Of a DNA stretch of 61,668 nt, positions 24,826-33,894 are shown piece after piece. The DNA is taken from contig JBBIOU010000020.1 of assembly GCA_037443205.1 (NCBI GenBank), positions 1 through 61,668 on the forward strand, written 5' to 3'. The notes beneath the pieces are model-generated. The model saw nothing but the letters and a program-made list of their open reading frames with translations, did not search any database and was not told where the DNA came from. Made by a program: the position numbers and the translations under genes. Source of the DNA: JBBIOU01 sp037443205 (lineage in GTDB: Bacteria > Bacteroidota > Bacteroidia > Flavobacteriales_D > UBA2798). Every line of letters begins with the position of its first letter. Position 1 is the first letter of the stretch.

Positions 24826-27002
24826 CCAGAGAATTACAAACTGAAAAATTTTTTTATGACAACAAAATTGTAAAATTATTTGCCTATGCAACTATTTTAT
24901 GGGGTTTAGTAGGTATGCTGGTGGGGCTTATAGCATCGCTGCAAATGATATATCCCGATTTATTAAATTTAGAATACACCACATTTGGGCGTATAAGACC
25001 ATTACATACCAACGCGGTAATTTTTGCATTTGTAGGTAACGGTATTTTTATGGGAGTGTATTACTCCCTGCAACGCCTTACCAAAGCCCGTATGTATAGC
25101 GATATGCTTAGTTATATTCATTTTTGGGGTTGGCAGATAATTATTGTGTTAGCTGCATTAAGTTTATTATTAGGCTATACCACAGGAAAAGAATATGCCG
25201 AATTAGAATGGCCTATTGATATATTAATAACATTGGTTTGGGTAGTATTCGGTTGGAATATGTTTGGTACTATTCTTAGAAGAAGAGAAAAGCATTTATA
25301 TGTAGCAATTTGGTTTTATATAGCAACATTTGTTACTGTAGCAGTTTTGCATATTGTAAACAGCATTGAAATTCCGGTTTCATTCAGCAAAAGTTATTCG
25401 TGGTATGCAGGTGTGCAAGATGCTTTGGTACAGTGGTGGTATGGTCATAATGCAGTAGCTTTCTTTTTAACTACACCTTATTTGGGTTTAATGTATTATT
25501 TTTTACCCAAGGCTGCCAATCGTCCGGTATATTCATATAGACTTTCAATTATACATTTTTGGGCATTAATATTTATTTATATATGGGCCGGACCACATCA
25601 TTTATTGTATACTGCTACTCCCGACTGGGTACAATCGTTGGGTGTTGTGTTTTCATTTATGCTCATAGCTCCATCGTGGGGTGGTATGATAAACGGATTA
25701 CTTACTTTGCGTGGAGCATGGGATAAAGTTCGTGAGGATGTTGTGCTAAAGTTTATGGTTGTAGCAGTTACCGCATACGGTATGGCAACTTTTGAAGGCC
25801 CGATGTTATCCTTGAAATCAGTTAATTGGATATCTCATTTTTCTGATTGGACAATCGCTCATGTACATATAGGTGCTTTAGGTTGGAACGGTTTTTTAAC
25901 ATTTGGTATATTGTATTGGTTAATACCCAAAATTTTCCGCACCGATTTATATTCTAAAAAATTGGCTAATGCACATTTTTGGATTGGTACATTAGGCATG
26001 CTGGTTTATGCAATTCCGCTTTATTGGGCAGGATTTACACAAGCTATGATGTGGAAAGAATTTACTGATGAAGGCATATTAAAATATACCTTTTTAGAAA
26101 CTGTGGATAATATTTTACCGATGTACGCATTGCGATCATTTGGAGGAACTTTATACCTATTGGGTGCAATTATCATGGGTTATAATTTATATAAAACGAT
26201 TAAGCAAGGAGTGTTCCAGGCCAACGAAGAAGCCGAAGCACTTCCGTTAATAAATGAACACATAAAAAAACAAGGCGAGCATTGGCATCGCTGGATAGAG
26301 CGAAAGCCGGTACAATTATTAATTCTCAGCCTGGTGGTTATACTCATAGGTGGTCTTGTAGAAATGATTCCTACCTTCTTAATCAAGTCTAATATTCCAA
26401 CCATCTCAACGGTAAAACCATATACACCTTTGGAGTTAGAAGGCAGAGATATCTACATACGTGAAGGTTGTTATGTATGTCATTCGCAAATGGTACGCCC
26501 ATTTAGGGATGAAGTTGCACGTTATGCTCCTAACCCGGGTGATGGAGGCTATTCAAAGGCAGGTGAATTTGTATACGATCATCCCTTTCAATGGGGCTCA
26601 AAACGTACAGGTCCTGATTTAGCCAGAATAGGCGCAAAATATCCGGATTCATGGCACTATAATCATATGCTTGAACCTGCATCCATGTCGCCCGGTACCA
26701 TTATGCCTGCATATAGTTGGATGTTTGAGAAAGATATAAACTTTCAGGAAATTTCTGCAAAGATTAGAGCTATGCAAACCTTAGGCGTACCTTATCCGCA
26801 GGGATATGATATAATAGCACCTGAACTCGCAAAAAAGCAAGCCGATAGCATTGCAAATAATCTCTTAAAGGATGGATTTGAAGTAGAACCACAAAAAGAA
26901 ATAATTGCACTCATAGCATATTTACAGCGTTTAGGTAAAGACATAAAATCAATGCCTAATGAATCCAAAGAATCAATCAATACAAATAAAGTGAATAATT
27001 AA
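24822..27002 (+). CDS. ccoN: Fused cbb3 cytochrome oxidase subunits I and II (CcoN-CcoO)
   Basis: 726 residues. Residues 1 to about 470 are CcoN, with about twelve helices and the heme-copper histidines (FGRIRPLHTNAVIFAF, QWWYGHNAVAFFLT, WAGPHHLLYTATPDW, AHVHIGALGWNGF). A linker leads to CcoO from about 490: one helix (LLILSLVVILIGGLVEMIP), then a monoheme c domain with CYVCHSQMVRPF and GTIMPAYSWMF (Met ligand). The complex reduces oxygen to water in the inner membrane with high affinity. CcoN-CcoO fusion is typical of Bacteroidota. It is translationally coupled to ccoS. Confidence 0.96.
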   Translation: MTRELQTEKFFYDNKIVKLFAYATILWGLVGMLVGLIASLQMIYPDLLNLEYTTFGRIRPLHTNAVIFAFVGNGIFMGVYYSLQRLTKARMYSDMLSYIHFWGWQIIIVLAALSLLLGYTTGKEYAELEWPIDILITLVWVVFGWNMFGTILRRREKHLYVAIWFYIATFVTVAVLHIVNSIEIPVSFSKSYSWYAGVQDALVQWWYGHNAVAFFLTTPYLGLMYYFLPKAANRPVYSYRLSIIHFWALIFIYIWAGPHHLLYTATPDWVQSLGVVFSFMLIAPSWGGMINGLLTLRGAWDKVREDVVLKFMVVAVTAYGMATFEGPMLSLKSVNWISHFSDWTIAHVHIGALGWNGFLTFGILYWLIPKIFRTDLYSKKLANAHFWIGTLGMLVYAIPLYWAGFTQAMMWKEFTDEGILKYTFLETVDNILPMYALRSFGGTLYLLGAIIMGYNLYKTIKQGVFQANEEAEALPLINEHIKKQGEHWHRWIERKPVQLLILSLVVILIGGLVEMIPTFLIKSNIPTISTVKPYTPLELEGRDIYIREGCYVCHSQMVRPFRDEVARYAPNPGDGGYSKAGEFVYDHPFQWGSKRTGPDLARIGAKYPDSWHYNHMLEPASMSPGTIMPAYSWMFEKDINFQEISAKIRAMQTLGVPYPQGYDIIAPELAKKQADSIANNLLKDGFEVEPQKEIIALIAYLQRLGKDIKSMPNESKESINTNKVNN

Positions 27003-27016
27003 AAATAATATGTAAC

Positions 27017-27181
27017 ATGAAATTTATCAATTATCTCACATCCATAGAAGGAATAGGTATTTATCCTATGATTTCCTTGTTTATTTTTTTACTTTTCTTC
27101 ATTCTGTTGATGGTATACGTATTCAGAGTTGATAAAAAGTTAATTGAAAAAATTAAAAGTATTCCGTTTGATAACGATTGA
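27017..27181 (+). CDS. ccoQ: cbb3 oxidase small subunit CcoQ
   Basis: A 54-residue ORF: MKFINYLTSIEGIGIYPM, one membrane helix (about 17-38), then FRVDKKLIEKIKSIP. Size, single helix, charged tail and position between ccoNO and ccoP identify CcoQ (FixQ), which stabilises the oxidase. The distance to ccoNO is 14 nt and to the ATG of ccoP also 14 nt. Confidence 0.85.
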   Translation: MKFINYLTSIEGIGIYPMISLFIFLLFFILLMVYVFRVDKKLIEKIKSIPFDND

Positions 27182-27195
27182 TAAAAAAAGAATTT

Positions 27196-28356
27196 ATGAA
27201 ACTACCTGCATTAAATAAAAATTGGATAAAAAATATTATTCTTAGTATATTTTTTATTTTTTTCTGCATAAATAACGCTCCGGCAAAACCTGTTATTCCA
27301 AAATTTCATGATTCTCCTTATCAGGAACCGGTATTTGTAGCTCTGGTATTAGCAATTATATTTATGTTGATAATGATATTGGTATTAGCAAGTGTACTTA
27401 AATCTATTTTATATTATAAGTTTAAAATAAAAAACCAAAAAGAAGACGATTTAAGTAATAAAACAAAAATTTACAGCATCGTTATTTTATTTGTGCTTTT
27501 CCCATATTTATTATCCGCGCAAGAAGTTTCATCAACCAAATCAGTACCTCAATTCAAAACGGAATGGTTTGGTATAGATGCATTAACTTTTTGGTCAATG
27601 GTTGGGTTGTTGTTATTTGAATTAGTAATAGCATTGTTTTATGTTGCACAAATAAAAAAGCTGCTTGGTAAATCTGATGAAACAAAAGCCATTGTAAAAA
27701 CTAAATCTTCCGGTATAATACAATTATTAACACGCTCCATACCATTAGAAAATGAAAAGGATGTTTTATTAGATCATGATTATGACGGAATAAAAGAGTT
27801 AGACAATGATTTACCTCCCTGGTGGAAATATGGATTTTATTTTACGATTGTAGCAGGTATTGTATATTTATTGCATTACCATGTGTTTAAAACCGGTAGA
27901 TTACAGGAAGCAGAATATTATTACGAAATAGCACAAGCAGAATTAAAACTGGAAGAGTATAGAAAAAAAGCAGCAGATATGATTACTGAAAATAACGTAA
28001 CATATCTCACAGATGAATCATCATTAAAAGAAGGTAAAAATATATATAATGCAAATTGTGCCGTATGTCACGGCAACAATGGCGAAGGGAAAGTAGGCCC
28101 GAATCTTACAGACAATTATTGGTTACATGGTGGAACAATTCAAGATATTTTTATATCAGTGAAATATGGATGGCCTGATAAAGGCATGAAATCCTGGCAA
28201 ACTGATTTAAGCTCAAGACAGATTCATCGGGTAAGCAGTTATGTAAAATCATTACAGGGCACTAATCCTGCTAATGCAAAAGACCCCGAAGGACAAATTT
28301 TTCTGGATGAACAGCATCCCATAGATAGCATTTCGCCAGATACTACGAATAAATAG
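27196..28356 (+). CDS. ccoP: cbb3 oxidase cytochrome c subunit III (CcoP), monoheme
   Basis: 386 residues from the ATG at 27196 (the frame can also open at a TTG overlapping the ccoQ stop). There are membrane helices near the N-terminus and at about 95-110 and 130-155, then the CcoP N-domain with DHDYDGIKELDNDLPPWW and another helix, and a cytochrome c domain with CAVCHGNNGEGKVGPNL and MKSW. Only one CxxCH is present, whereas proteobacterial CcoP has two. The N-terminal region, with its own signal-like helix, is longer than in proteobacteria. The protein delivers electrons to CcoO/CcoN. Confidence 0.92.
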   Translation: MKLPALNKNWIKNIILSIFFIFFCINNAPAKPVIPKFHDSPYQEPVFVALVLAIIFMLIMILVLASVLKSILYYKFKIKNQKEDDLSNKTKIYSIVILFVLFPYLLSAQEVSSTKSVPQFKTEWFGIDALTFWSMVGLLLFELVIALFYVAQIKKLLGKSDETKAIVKTKSSGIIQLLTRSIPLENEKDVLLDHDYDGIKELDNDLPPWWKYGFYFTIVAGIVYLLHYHVFKTGRLQEAEYYYEIAQAELKLEEYRKKAADMITENNVTYLTDESSLKEGKNIYNANCAVCHGNNGEGKVGPNLTDNYWLHGGTIQDIFISVKYGWPDKGMKSWQTDLSSRQIHRVSSYVKSLQGTNPANAKDPEGQIFLDEQHPIDSISPDTTNK

Positions 28357-28372
28357 GATTTTACAAACAACC

Positions 28373-29809
28373 ATGAATAACTTTAACGATATATCAGCCT
28401 ATAAGGATGAATCATTCAGAGACTCTATTGCAACAGTTACTAAAGAAGGTAAACGCAAGTGGATATATCCGGTTAAACCTCAAGGAAAACTTTATGAAAT
28501 AAGAAAAATATTAAGCTATATATATTTAATTATTTTTTTTACGCTGCCATTTATAAAGATAAACGGTCACCCTATATTACAGTTTAATATTATAGAACGT
28601 AAGTTTATTTTTTTTGGCTCTGTTTTTTGGCCCGATGATTTTTTCATCCTCGCAATTGCTATGTTAACAATGTTAGTTTTTATTATTCTTTTTACAGTTA
28701 TATATGGCAGGTTGTTTTGCGGATGGGTTTGCCCACAAACTATTTTTATGGAATTTGTGTTTAGAAGAATTGAATATTGGATAGAAGGGAACGCCAGTAA
28801 ACAAATATTACTTGATAAACAACCATGGAATAATAAAAAGATTTTAATAAAATCTATCAAATGGCTCATATTCTTTGCAATTTCATTTTTAGTAGCAAAC
28901 ATTTTTTTGGCATACATCATTGGCATAGATGAATTATTTAAAATAATTTCAGAACCGGTTGATAAACACATTATAGGATTTATTTCATTGTTATTGTTTA
29001 GCACTATATTCTTTTTTGTATTTACGTGGTTTCGCGAACAAGTTTGCTTGATAGTATGTCCTTACGGACGTTTGCAGGGAGTAATGTTAGATAAAAATTC
29101 TATAGTTGTGGTCTATGATTATTTGAGAGGTGAGCCCCGACATAAATTTAATAAAAATGAAACGCGAAGTAAAGGTAATTGCATTGACTGCGGATTATGT
29201 GTTCGTGTATGCCCAACGGGTATTGATATCAGAAACGGAACTCAATTAGAATGTATTAATTGTACTGCTTGCATTGATGCTTGTGATGGTATTATGGAAA
29301 AAGTAGGTTTGCCTAAAAAACTTATTCGTTACGATTCGCAGAAAGGAATTTCCCAAAACGAACGTAAAATATTTACCAACAGAACAATTGCTTACTCTAC
29401 GGTGCTTGGTTTATTACTTGTTTCTTTAGCTTTTTTATTAGTCGGCAGAAGTAATATAAGCACTAAGATTATACGCACGCCCGGTAAACTTTTTGTCGAA
29501 GAAAATGACGGAAACATTAGTAATTTATATAACATAAAAATTATTAATAAATCTTACCAGGATGTATTGATAAATTTAATACCCGAGAGCAATTTTATGA
29601 AAATTAAAATGCTTGATAAAAATTTGATTGCAAAAGCACAAACCAAAGCTGAAGGTTTGTTTTTTATTCTCTACCCAAAAGAAAAAATCAAAAAACAAAA
29701 TACACAGTTAAAAATCGCTATATATTATAACGGTATGAAAAAAGAAATAATTCAAACAAGTTTTTTAGGCCCGATACACAAAAATAATTTAATAAAAAAA
29801 CAATACTGA
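28373..29809 (+). CDS. ccoG: cbb3 oxidase accessory ferredoxin protein CcoG
   Basis: 478 residues. Several membrane helices, with GRLFCGWVCPQTIFMEFVF and CLIVCPYGRLQGVMLD, are followed by two 4Fe-4S motifs (CIDCGLCVRVCPTG and CINCTACIDAC), a further helix, and an Ig-like periplasmic tail. This is the CcoG (RdxA/FixG) layout. The family reduces copper for delivery to the oxidase active site. It is 16 nt downstream of ccoP. Confidence 0.95.
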   Translation: MNNFNDISAYKDESFRDSIATVTKEGKRKWIYPVKPQGKLYEIRKILSYIYLIIFFTLPFIKINGHPILQFNIIERKFIFFGSVFWPDDFFILAIAMLTMLVFIILFTVIYGRLFCGWVCPQTIFMEFVFRRIEYWIEGNASKQILLDKQPWNNKKILIKSIKWLIFFAISFLVANIFLAYIIGIDELFKIISEPVDKHIIGFISLLLFSTIFFFVFTWFREQVCLIVCPYGRLQGVMLDKNSIVVVYDYLRGEPRHKFNKNETRSKGNCIDCGLCVRVCPTGIDIRNGTQLECINCTACIDACDGIMEKVGLPKKLIRYDSQKGISQNERKIFTNRTIAYSTVLGLLLVSLAFLLVGRSNISTKIIRTPGKLFVEENDGNISNLYNIKIINKSYQDVLINLIPESNFMKIKMLDKNLIAKAQTKAEGLFFILYPKEKIKKQNTQLKIAIYYNGMKKEIIQTSFLGPIHKNNLIKKQY

Positions 29810-29812
29810 TGT

Positions 29813-30259
29813 ATGAAAATAAACTGGGGAATACGCATTGCAATTCTATACATAAGTTTTGTTTTACTTATACTAACATTGGTGACTAAATCAATGTTTC
29901 AGCAATTAGATTTAGTAGTGTCTGATTATTATGAACAAGAATTAAAATATAATAATATGATGGATAAAATAAAAAATATGAAAAAATTAAAAAACCCTAT
30001 TTCATGGATAATTACCGATGGACAATTTAAAATATATTTTACTAAAGAATTATCATCGAAATCTGTTAGCGGTACAATAACATTTTATCGCCCCTCCGAT
30101 TCAAAAGAGGATAAAACATTTGATATACAATTAAACGATAATAATGAACAAACCATTAATATTAATGAATTTAAAAAGGGAGTTTATATTTTACAAATTG
30201 ATTGGAAACACAACCAATCTGCATATTACTACGAAGGAATTATAAATATTTTAAATTAA
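29813..30259 (+). CDS. ccoH: cbb3 oxidase assembly protein FixH (CcoH)
   Basis: 148 residues. One N-terminal membrane helix is preceded by MKINWGIRIAI and followed by VVSDYYEQELKYNNMMDK, a FixH hallmark, and then a small beta domain (GTITFYRPSD, GVYILQIDWKHN). FixH helps mature the oxidase. The start is 3 nt after the ccoG stop, and the next gene begins at the base after this stop, so it lies within one tight operon. Confidence 0.9.
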   Translation: MKINWGIRIAILYISFVLLILTLVTKSMFQQLDLVVSDYYEQELKYNNMMDKIKNMKKLKNPISWIITDGQFKIYFTKELSSKSVSGTITFYRPSDSKEDKTFDIQLNDNNEQTININEFKKGVYILQIDWKHNQSAYYYEGIINILN

Positions 30260-31015
30260 ATGATACATTGGAGCGCCTTAGTATTGGGATTTTTAGGAAG
30301 TATGCACTGTGTAGGAATGTGCGGTCCAATTGCTTTAGCCTTGCCTATAAGCAGACATAATAAATTCACCGTATTCATCGGAAGTATGCTTTATAACTTA
30401 GGAAGAATTACAACCTATTTCATAATAGGCTTAATATTCGGCTTAATAGGTAAGGGCTTTTTGATTATCGGTTTTCAAAATTTTTTATCCATTTTCATCG
30501 GAATACTTATACTGATTTTTGTATTTATTAAAACAAGAAGAGTTTATTCTATGAAATTATTATACTTCCTGAATAAACCTATAGGTTTGCTAAAATTTTA
30601 TATTACTATGCTTTTTGGTAAAAAATCGAACACAACCTTATATCTCATCGGAATATTAAACGGGTTTTTACCTTGTGGTTTTGTATATCTTGCATTATTA
30701 GGTGCTTTTAGTACGTTAAATTCATTCAGTGGCGGATTGTTTATGGTATTCTTTGGATTAGGTACATTACCCGCCATGTTATTTTTAAATATTATAGCAG
30801 GATTAATAAGCAACGGTTTTAGAAAGTACATCTTTAAAATATCTGATTATGTAATTGTATCAATGGCAATAATATTAATATTACGAGGAATGAATTTGGG
30901 CATCCCATTAATCAGCCCCGGTATTCAAGAAATACAGTTAAATGGATACGACAAACAACAAATAATTATTGTTCCTGATTGTTGTTTAAAAAATAATGAT
31001 TGCAATAAAAATTAA
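30260..31015 (+). CDS. TauE/SafE-like (DsbD-type) membrane protein of the cbb3 operon
   Basis: 251 residues with six or seven membrane helices. The N-terminal MHCVGMCGPIALALP cysteine pair and the later LNGFLPCGFVYLALLGA repeat that half-motif. This is the 'sulfite exporter TauE/SafE' or UreH-like group regularly found next to ccoGH. A role in copper handling or thiol chemistry for oxidase assembly is inferred from context and the paired cysteines; sulfite export is unlikely. The C-terminal tail has CCLKNNDC. Confidence 0.85.
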   Translation: MIHWSALVLGFLGSMHCVGMCGPIALALPISRHNKFTVFIGSMLYNLGRITTYFIIGLIFGLIGKGFLIIGFQNFLSIFIGILILIFVFIKTRRVYSMKLLYFLNKPIGLLKFYITMLFGKKSNTTLYLIGILNGFLPCGFVYLALLGAFSTLNSFSGGLFMVFFGLGTLPAMLFLNIIAGLISNGFRKYIFKISDYVIVSMAIILILRGMNLGIPLISPGIQEIQLNGYDKQQIIIVPDCCLKNNDCNKN

Positions 31016-31018
31016 GCC

Positions 31019-32380
31019 ATGAATAACCATCTAGTAAATAAATATAATGTACAGGCTCCACGATATACAAGTTACCCGACAGTTCCTTTTTGGAATGAAT
31101 CTAATTTTGATAATACTGATTGGCAAAAATCAATGATAAAGGCATTGTCATTATATAATGATAATGAAGGCATAAGTATATATATACACTTGCCCTATTG
31201 TGAAAGTTTATGTACTTATTGCGCATGCAATACCCGGATTACGATTAATCATAAAGTTGAGGAGCCATATATAAATGCTTTGATAAAAGAATGGCAATTA
31301 TATCTTAAGTTATTACCTCAACATCCGTTAATTAATGAAATACATTTGGGTGGTGGTACACCAACATTTTTTAGCCCCGAAAATTTAAAAAAACTAATAC
31401 AAACAATAACATCCTATACTACTATAGCCAATAAGGCACACTTTAGCTTCGAAGCACATCCGGCCAATACTACCGTTCAACATTTAGAAACATTATTTGA
31501 TCTTGGTTTTACTAGACTAAGTTTAGGAATTCAGGATTTTAATGAAAAAGTACAAAACGCCATTAATCGTCATCAAACATATGAACAGGTTTACAATATT
31601 ACGCAATTAGCAAAAAAAATTGGTTATACTTCTGTTAATTATGACCTGATTTACGGGCTGCCTTTCCAAACAGAGAAAATTATTTCGGAAACCATACAAA
31701 AAGTAATTGAATTAAAACCCGATAGAATAGCTTTTTACGCTTATGCTCATGTGCCATGGATTAAACCCGGGCAAAGAAGATACAATGAACATGATTTGCC
31801 TAAAAATGAAGAAAAACTAAAAATCTATCTGACAGGTAAAAAACTATTATTGGAAGCAGGATACCGGGAGGTAGGGATGGATCATTTTGCTTTGCCAAAT
31901 GATGAACTTTTTATGGCAAAACTTAATAATACTTTACATAGAAATTTTATGGGTTACACTACTTTACGGTCTAAATTATTAATTGGTCTTGGGTCTTCAT
32001 CTATTAGTGACGTTGGGATAGCTTTTGCACAAAATCACAAAACACCCGAAACGTATATAAAAACATTACAACAAGGAATATTGCCCGTTACAAAAGGCTA
32101 TATTTTGTCTGTTGAAGATTTAATCATTCGTCAACATATATTAAACATTATGTGTAAACATGAAACCTCCTGGCTTAAGCCGCAAATGCAGTGTAAAGCA
32201 TTATTTGACGGCTTGTTTAGATTAGCAGAGTTGAAAAAAGACGGACTAATAGATTTGATGTACTATAAATTGAAAGTTACCGAGGAAGGTAAACCGTTTA
32301 TCAGAAATATTTGTATGGCATTAGATGCAAAGCTTAACGAGTTAAAACCGGATAAAAAAATTTTCAGTTTGGCAGTTTAA
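31019..32380 (+). CDS. hemN: Oxygen-independent coproporphyrinogen III oxidase HemN
   Basis: 453 residues, HemN length. The radical SAM site is CESLCTYCACN (three cysteines plus the extra Cys typical of HemN), with YTSYPTVPFW at the start, EIHLGGGTPTF, and LTRLSLGIQDF. It converts coproporphyrinogen III to protoporphyrinogen IX without oxygen. It lies 3 nt after the TauE/SafE-like gene, so heme synthesis for low-oxygen growth is co-expressed with the heme-rich cbb3 oxidase. Confidence 0.95.
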   Translation: MNNHLVNKYNVQAPRYTSYPTVPFWNESNFDNTDWQKSMIKALSLYNDNEGISIYIHLPYCESLCTYCACNTRITINHKVEEPYINALIKEWQLYLKLLPQHPLINEIHLGGGTPTFFSPENLKKLIQTITSYTTIANKAHFSFEAHPANTTVQHLETLFDLGFTRLSLGIQDFNEKVQNAINRHQTYEQVYNITQLAKKIGYTSVNYDLIYGLPFQTEKIISETIQKVIELKPDRIAFYAYAHVPWIKPGQRRYNEHDLPKNEEKLKIYLTGKKLLLEAGYREVGMDHFALPNDELFMAKLNNTLHRNFMGYTTLRSKLLIGLGSSSISDVGIAFAQNHKTPETYIKTLQQGILPVTKGYILSVEDLIIRQHILNIMCKHETSWLKPQMQCKALFDGLFRLAELKKDGLIDLMYYKLKVTEEGKPFIRNICMALDAKLNELKPDKKIFSLAV

Positions 32381-32381
32381 C

Positions 32382-32990
32382 TTATTTAAAATTATATCTA
32401 ACACCCAAACCTCCCTGAAACCAAAATAAAAATGGTCTGTCAATTATTTCCATAAAAATATTTATATCTGCAAATAATGCAAGAGGTATATCTTTAAAGT
32501 TATATTCCATGCCCAAAACACCGTCAAATCCCAAATCAATATCAGTTACAGCCTGATCGTAGGCGTAATACCAATTAGGGTCACCGTGTAATTTATAACG
32601 ATATGAGTAATAATATCTCTGAAACCTCATTTGTCCGCCAAATCCCCAATACCATTCTAAGCCTTGCGTAGATTTAACAGGATTCCTGAACAGGTAATGC
32701 AGTTGCAATGCCACTGGTACACCCGATCCATATCCCAAATATTGGTATTCTTTGTAATTATAATTTTGTTTATTGTACCAATAATTAAAATGAGTATTAT
32801 ACCATTTATTGCCATTAAATAAATAACTTCTGCCAATATTTACTTCCAAGGCATTTTTTGAAGAATATTTTTTAAAAGTAATTCCTGCGGGGTCTCCCAA
32901 ACGAATACCAATACCCATGTTTTGGCTGTAGCTAAACATAGATAAATGATTAAAGACAAATGCCAGTAAAATTATTTTTTTCATATACAC
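32382..32990 (-). CDS. Putative outer-membrane beta-barrel protein
   Basis: 202 residues with a signal peptide (about 1-22, MFSYSQ). The mature part is rich in aromatic residues with alternating strands and Gly turns (GIGIRLGDPAGITFKKY, LEWYWGFGGQMRFQRYYYSY, FWFQGGLGVRYNFK). It ends in F-K, roughly barrel-like. It converges on hemN with one base between the stop codons. A 66-bp relic of a paralogue lies at the other end of the cbb3-hemN block (24422-24487). The function is unknown. Confidence 0.75.
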   Translation of the reverse strand: MYMKKIILLAFVFNHLSMFSYSQNMGIGIRLGDPAGITFKKYSSKNALEVNIGRSYLFNGNKWYNTHFNYWYNKQNYNYKEYQYLGYGSGVPVALQLHYLFRNPVKSTQGLEWYWGFGGQMRFQRYYYSYRYKLHGDPNWYYAYDQAVTDIDLGFDGVLGMEYNFKDIPLALFADINIFMEIIDRPFLFWFQGGLGVRYNFK

Positions 32991-33023
32991 AAAAATTTAT
33001 TGCAAAATACTCATTTTTATTGA

Positions 33024-33521
33024 TTATTTCTTTTTGCCATTAGCATTATTCGGTTTTCCTTTATTTACCGTGTTCCCTTTTTCAGGCTGATTATTTTTGT
33101 TTTTTTTCATTTTGCTGTTTTTTTCTTTGGTATTACCTTTAAGCAGATGAAATTCTTTTGAGCCCGGTTTAATACCCATTTCTTTTGCAATAACACCCCA
33201 GCCTTTGCCTTTATGCTTTTGATAAGCATTTACAACATCATCTATACTACGTCCGGTAATTTTTCCTATTTCTAAAGTTAAATATATATCTGCCGGCTGC
33301 ATTCCAACAGTTACCGAAAGGTAGTTTAACTTTTGTTCGGTTATGTTGTAAGAAGCTTTCATGTTGGTATTAAACAGGTTAATATCTGCCTTTGCCTGAA
33401 TATTCATATCATTTAAAGTTAAGTCAAGCTCCGAGTCGCCCGATTTGGCAGAAAAACTTACCTGAGCACCTGCATAGTTAAACAATGCCATTAAGTAGAA
33501 CATTAGGATTAATTTTTTCAT
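33024..33521 (-). CDS. Small exported protein with a basic tail
   Basis: 165 residues from the ATG at 33521 (an in-frame start 27 nt upstream would precede the signal peptide). Signal peptide 1-20 (NYAGAQ), then a helical region with DVVNAYQKHKGKGWGVIAKE and GIKPGSKEFHLLKG, a motif I recall repeated in several Bacteroidota and Geobacter exported proteins. It ends in a low-complexity Lys/Asn/Gly tail. No catalytic motif is seen. The function is unknown. Confidence 0.75.
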   Translation of the reverse strand: MKKLILMFYLMALFNYAGAQVSFSAKSGDSELDLTLNDMNIQAKADINLFNTNMKASYNITEQKLNYLSVTVGMQPADIYLTLEIGKITGRSIDDVVNAYQKHKGKGWGVIAKEMGIKPGSKEFHLLKGNTKEKNSKMKKNKNNQPEKGNTVNKGKPNNANGKKK

Positions 33522-33629
33522 GCTATTATATTTTATCATACCATACAAATATATAATATTCTTTACAATACGATGAATAAGGCTTGGCGGAAAATAGGTC
33601 TAATAACTGTTGGTGTTAATATTCACCCT

Positions 33630-33666
33630 TAAAAATAAAGGCTTTGGCATAAAACCAAAGCCTTTA
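33630..33666 (-). terminator. Terminator of the Cys-rich peptide gene
   Basis: Stem TAAAGGCTTTGG/CCAAAGCCTTTA (12 bp) with a 7-nt loop. On the minus strand it is followed by TTTTT. It begins 6 nt past the stop of the 38-residue gene, which supports that gene being transcribed. Confidence 0.8.
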
Positions 33667-33671
33667 ATAAA

Positions 33672-33788
33672 CTACTTACAGCAAGAGCAGCCGCAATTAC
33701 AGCCTGCTCCCGGGCAATCAGACCCGCAGGTGCAATTTGTGCAGGTGCAATTTTTATGCACGCAGCAACGATTTAGATAAGTTTTCAT
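33672..33788 (-). CDS. Metallothionein-like Cys-rich peptide
   Basis: A 38-residue ORF with 12 cysteines in CC, CxC and CxxC pairs: KNCTCTNCTCGSDC, then GCNCGCSCCK at the C-terminus. There are no aromatic residues except Tyr 4. That density and spacing can chelate Cu(I), Zn or Cd, as in metallothioneins, though it is not a family I can name. The gene has its own -7 box (33821-33828) and a strong terminator. It lies 106 nt downstream of, and on the same strand as, a regulator with an HMA-like metal-binding motif. A metal-buffering role is inference. Confidence 0.75.
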   Translation of the reverse strand: MKTYLNRCCVHKNCTCTNCTCGSDCPGAGCNCGCSCCK

Positions 33789-33820
33789 AAAATTAATATT
33801 TAAAAATTTATTAATCAATA

Positions 33821-33828
33821 CAAAATTA
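33821..33828 (-). promoter_or_regulatory. Putative -7 box for the Cys-rich peptide gene
   Basis: The minus strand reads TAATTTTG, an exact TAnnTTTG match, 32 nt before the ATG at 33788. Confidence 0.45.
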
Positions 33829-33894
33829 CCGCGCAACAAGCTTAAAACTTTTATAAAATCTACAGAAGTTTTTACATGATTTTTGTATTTTTAC

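Noticed and set aside
28567..29004. 145-codon open frame antisense to ccoG
   Set aside because: Entirely within ccoG; the hydrophobic pattern reflects the membrane helices read in reverse.
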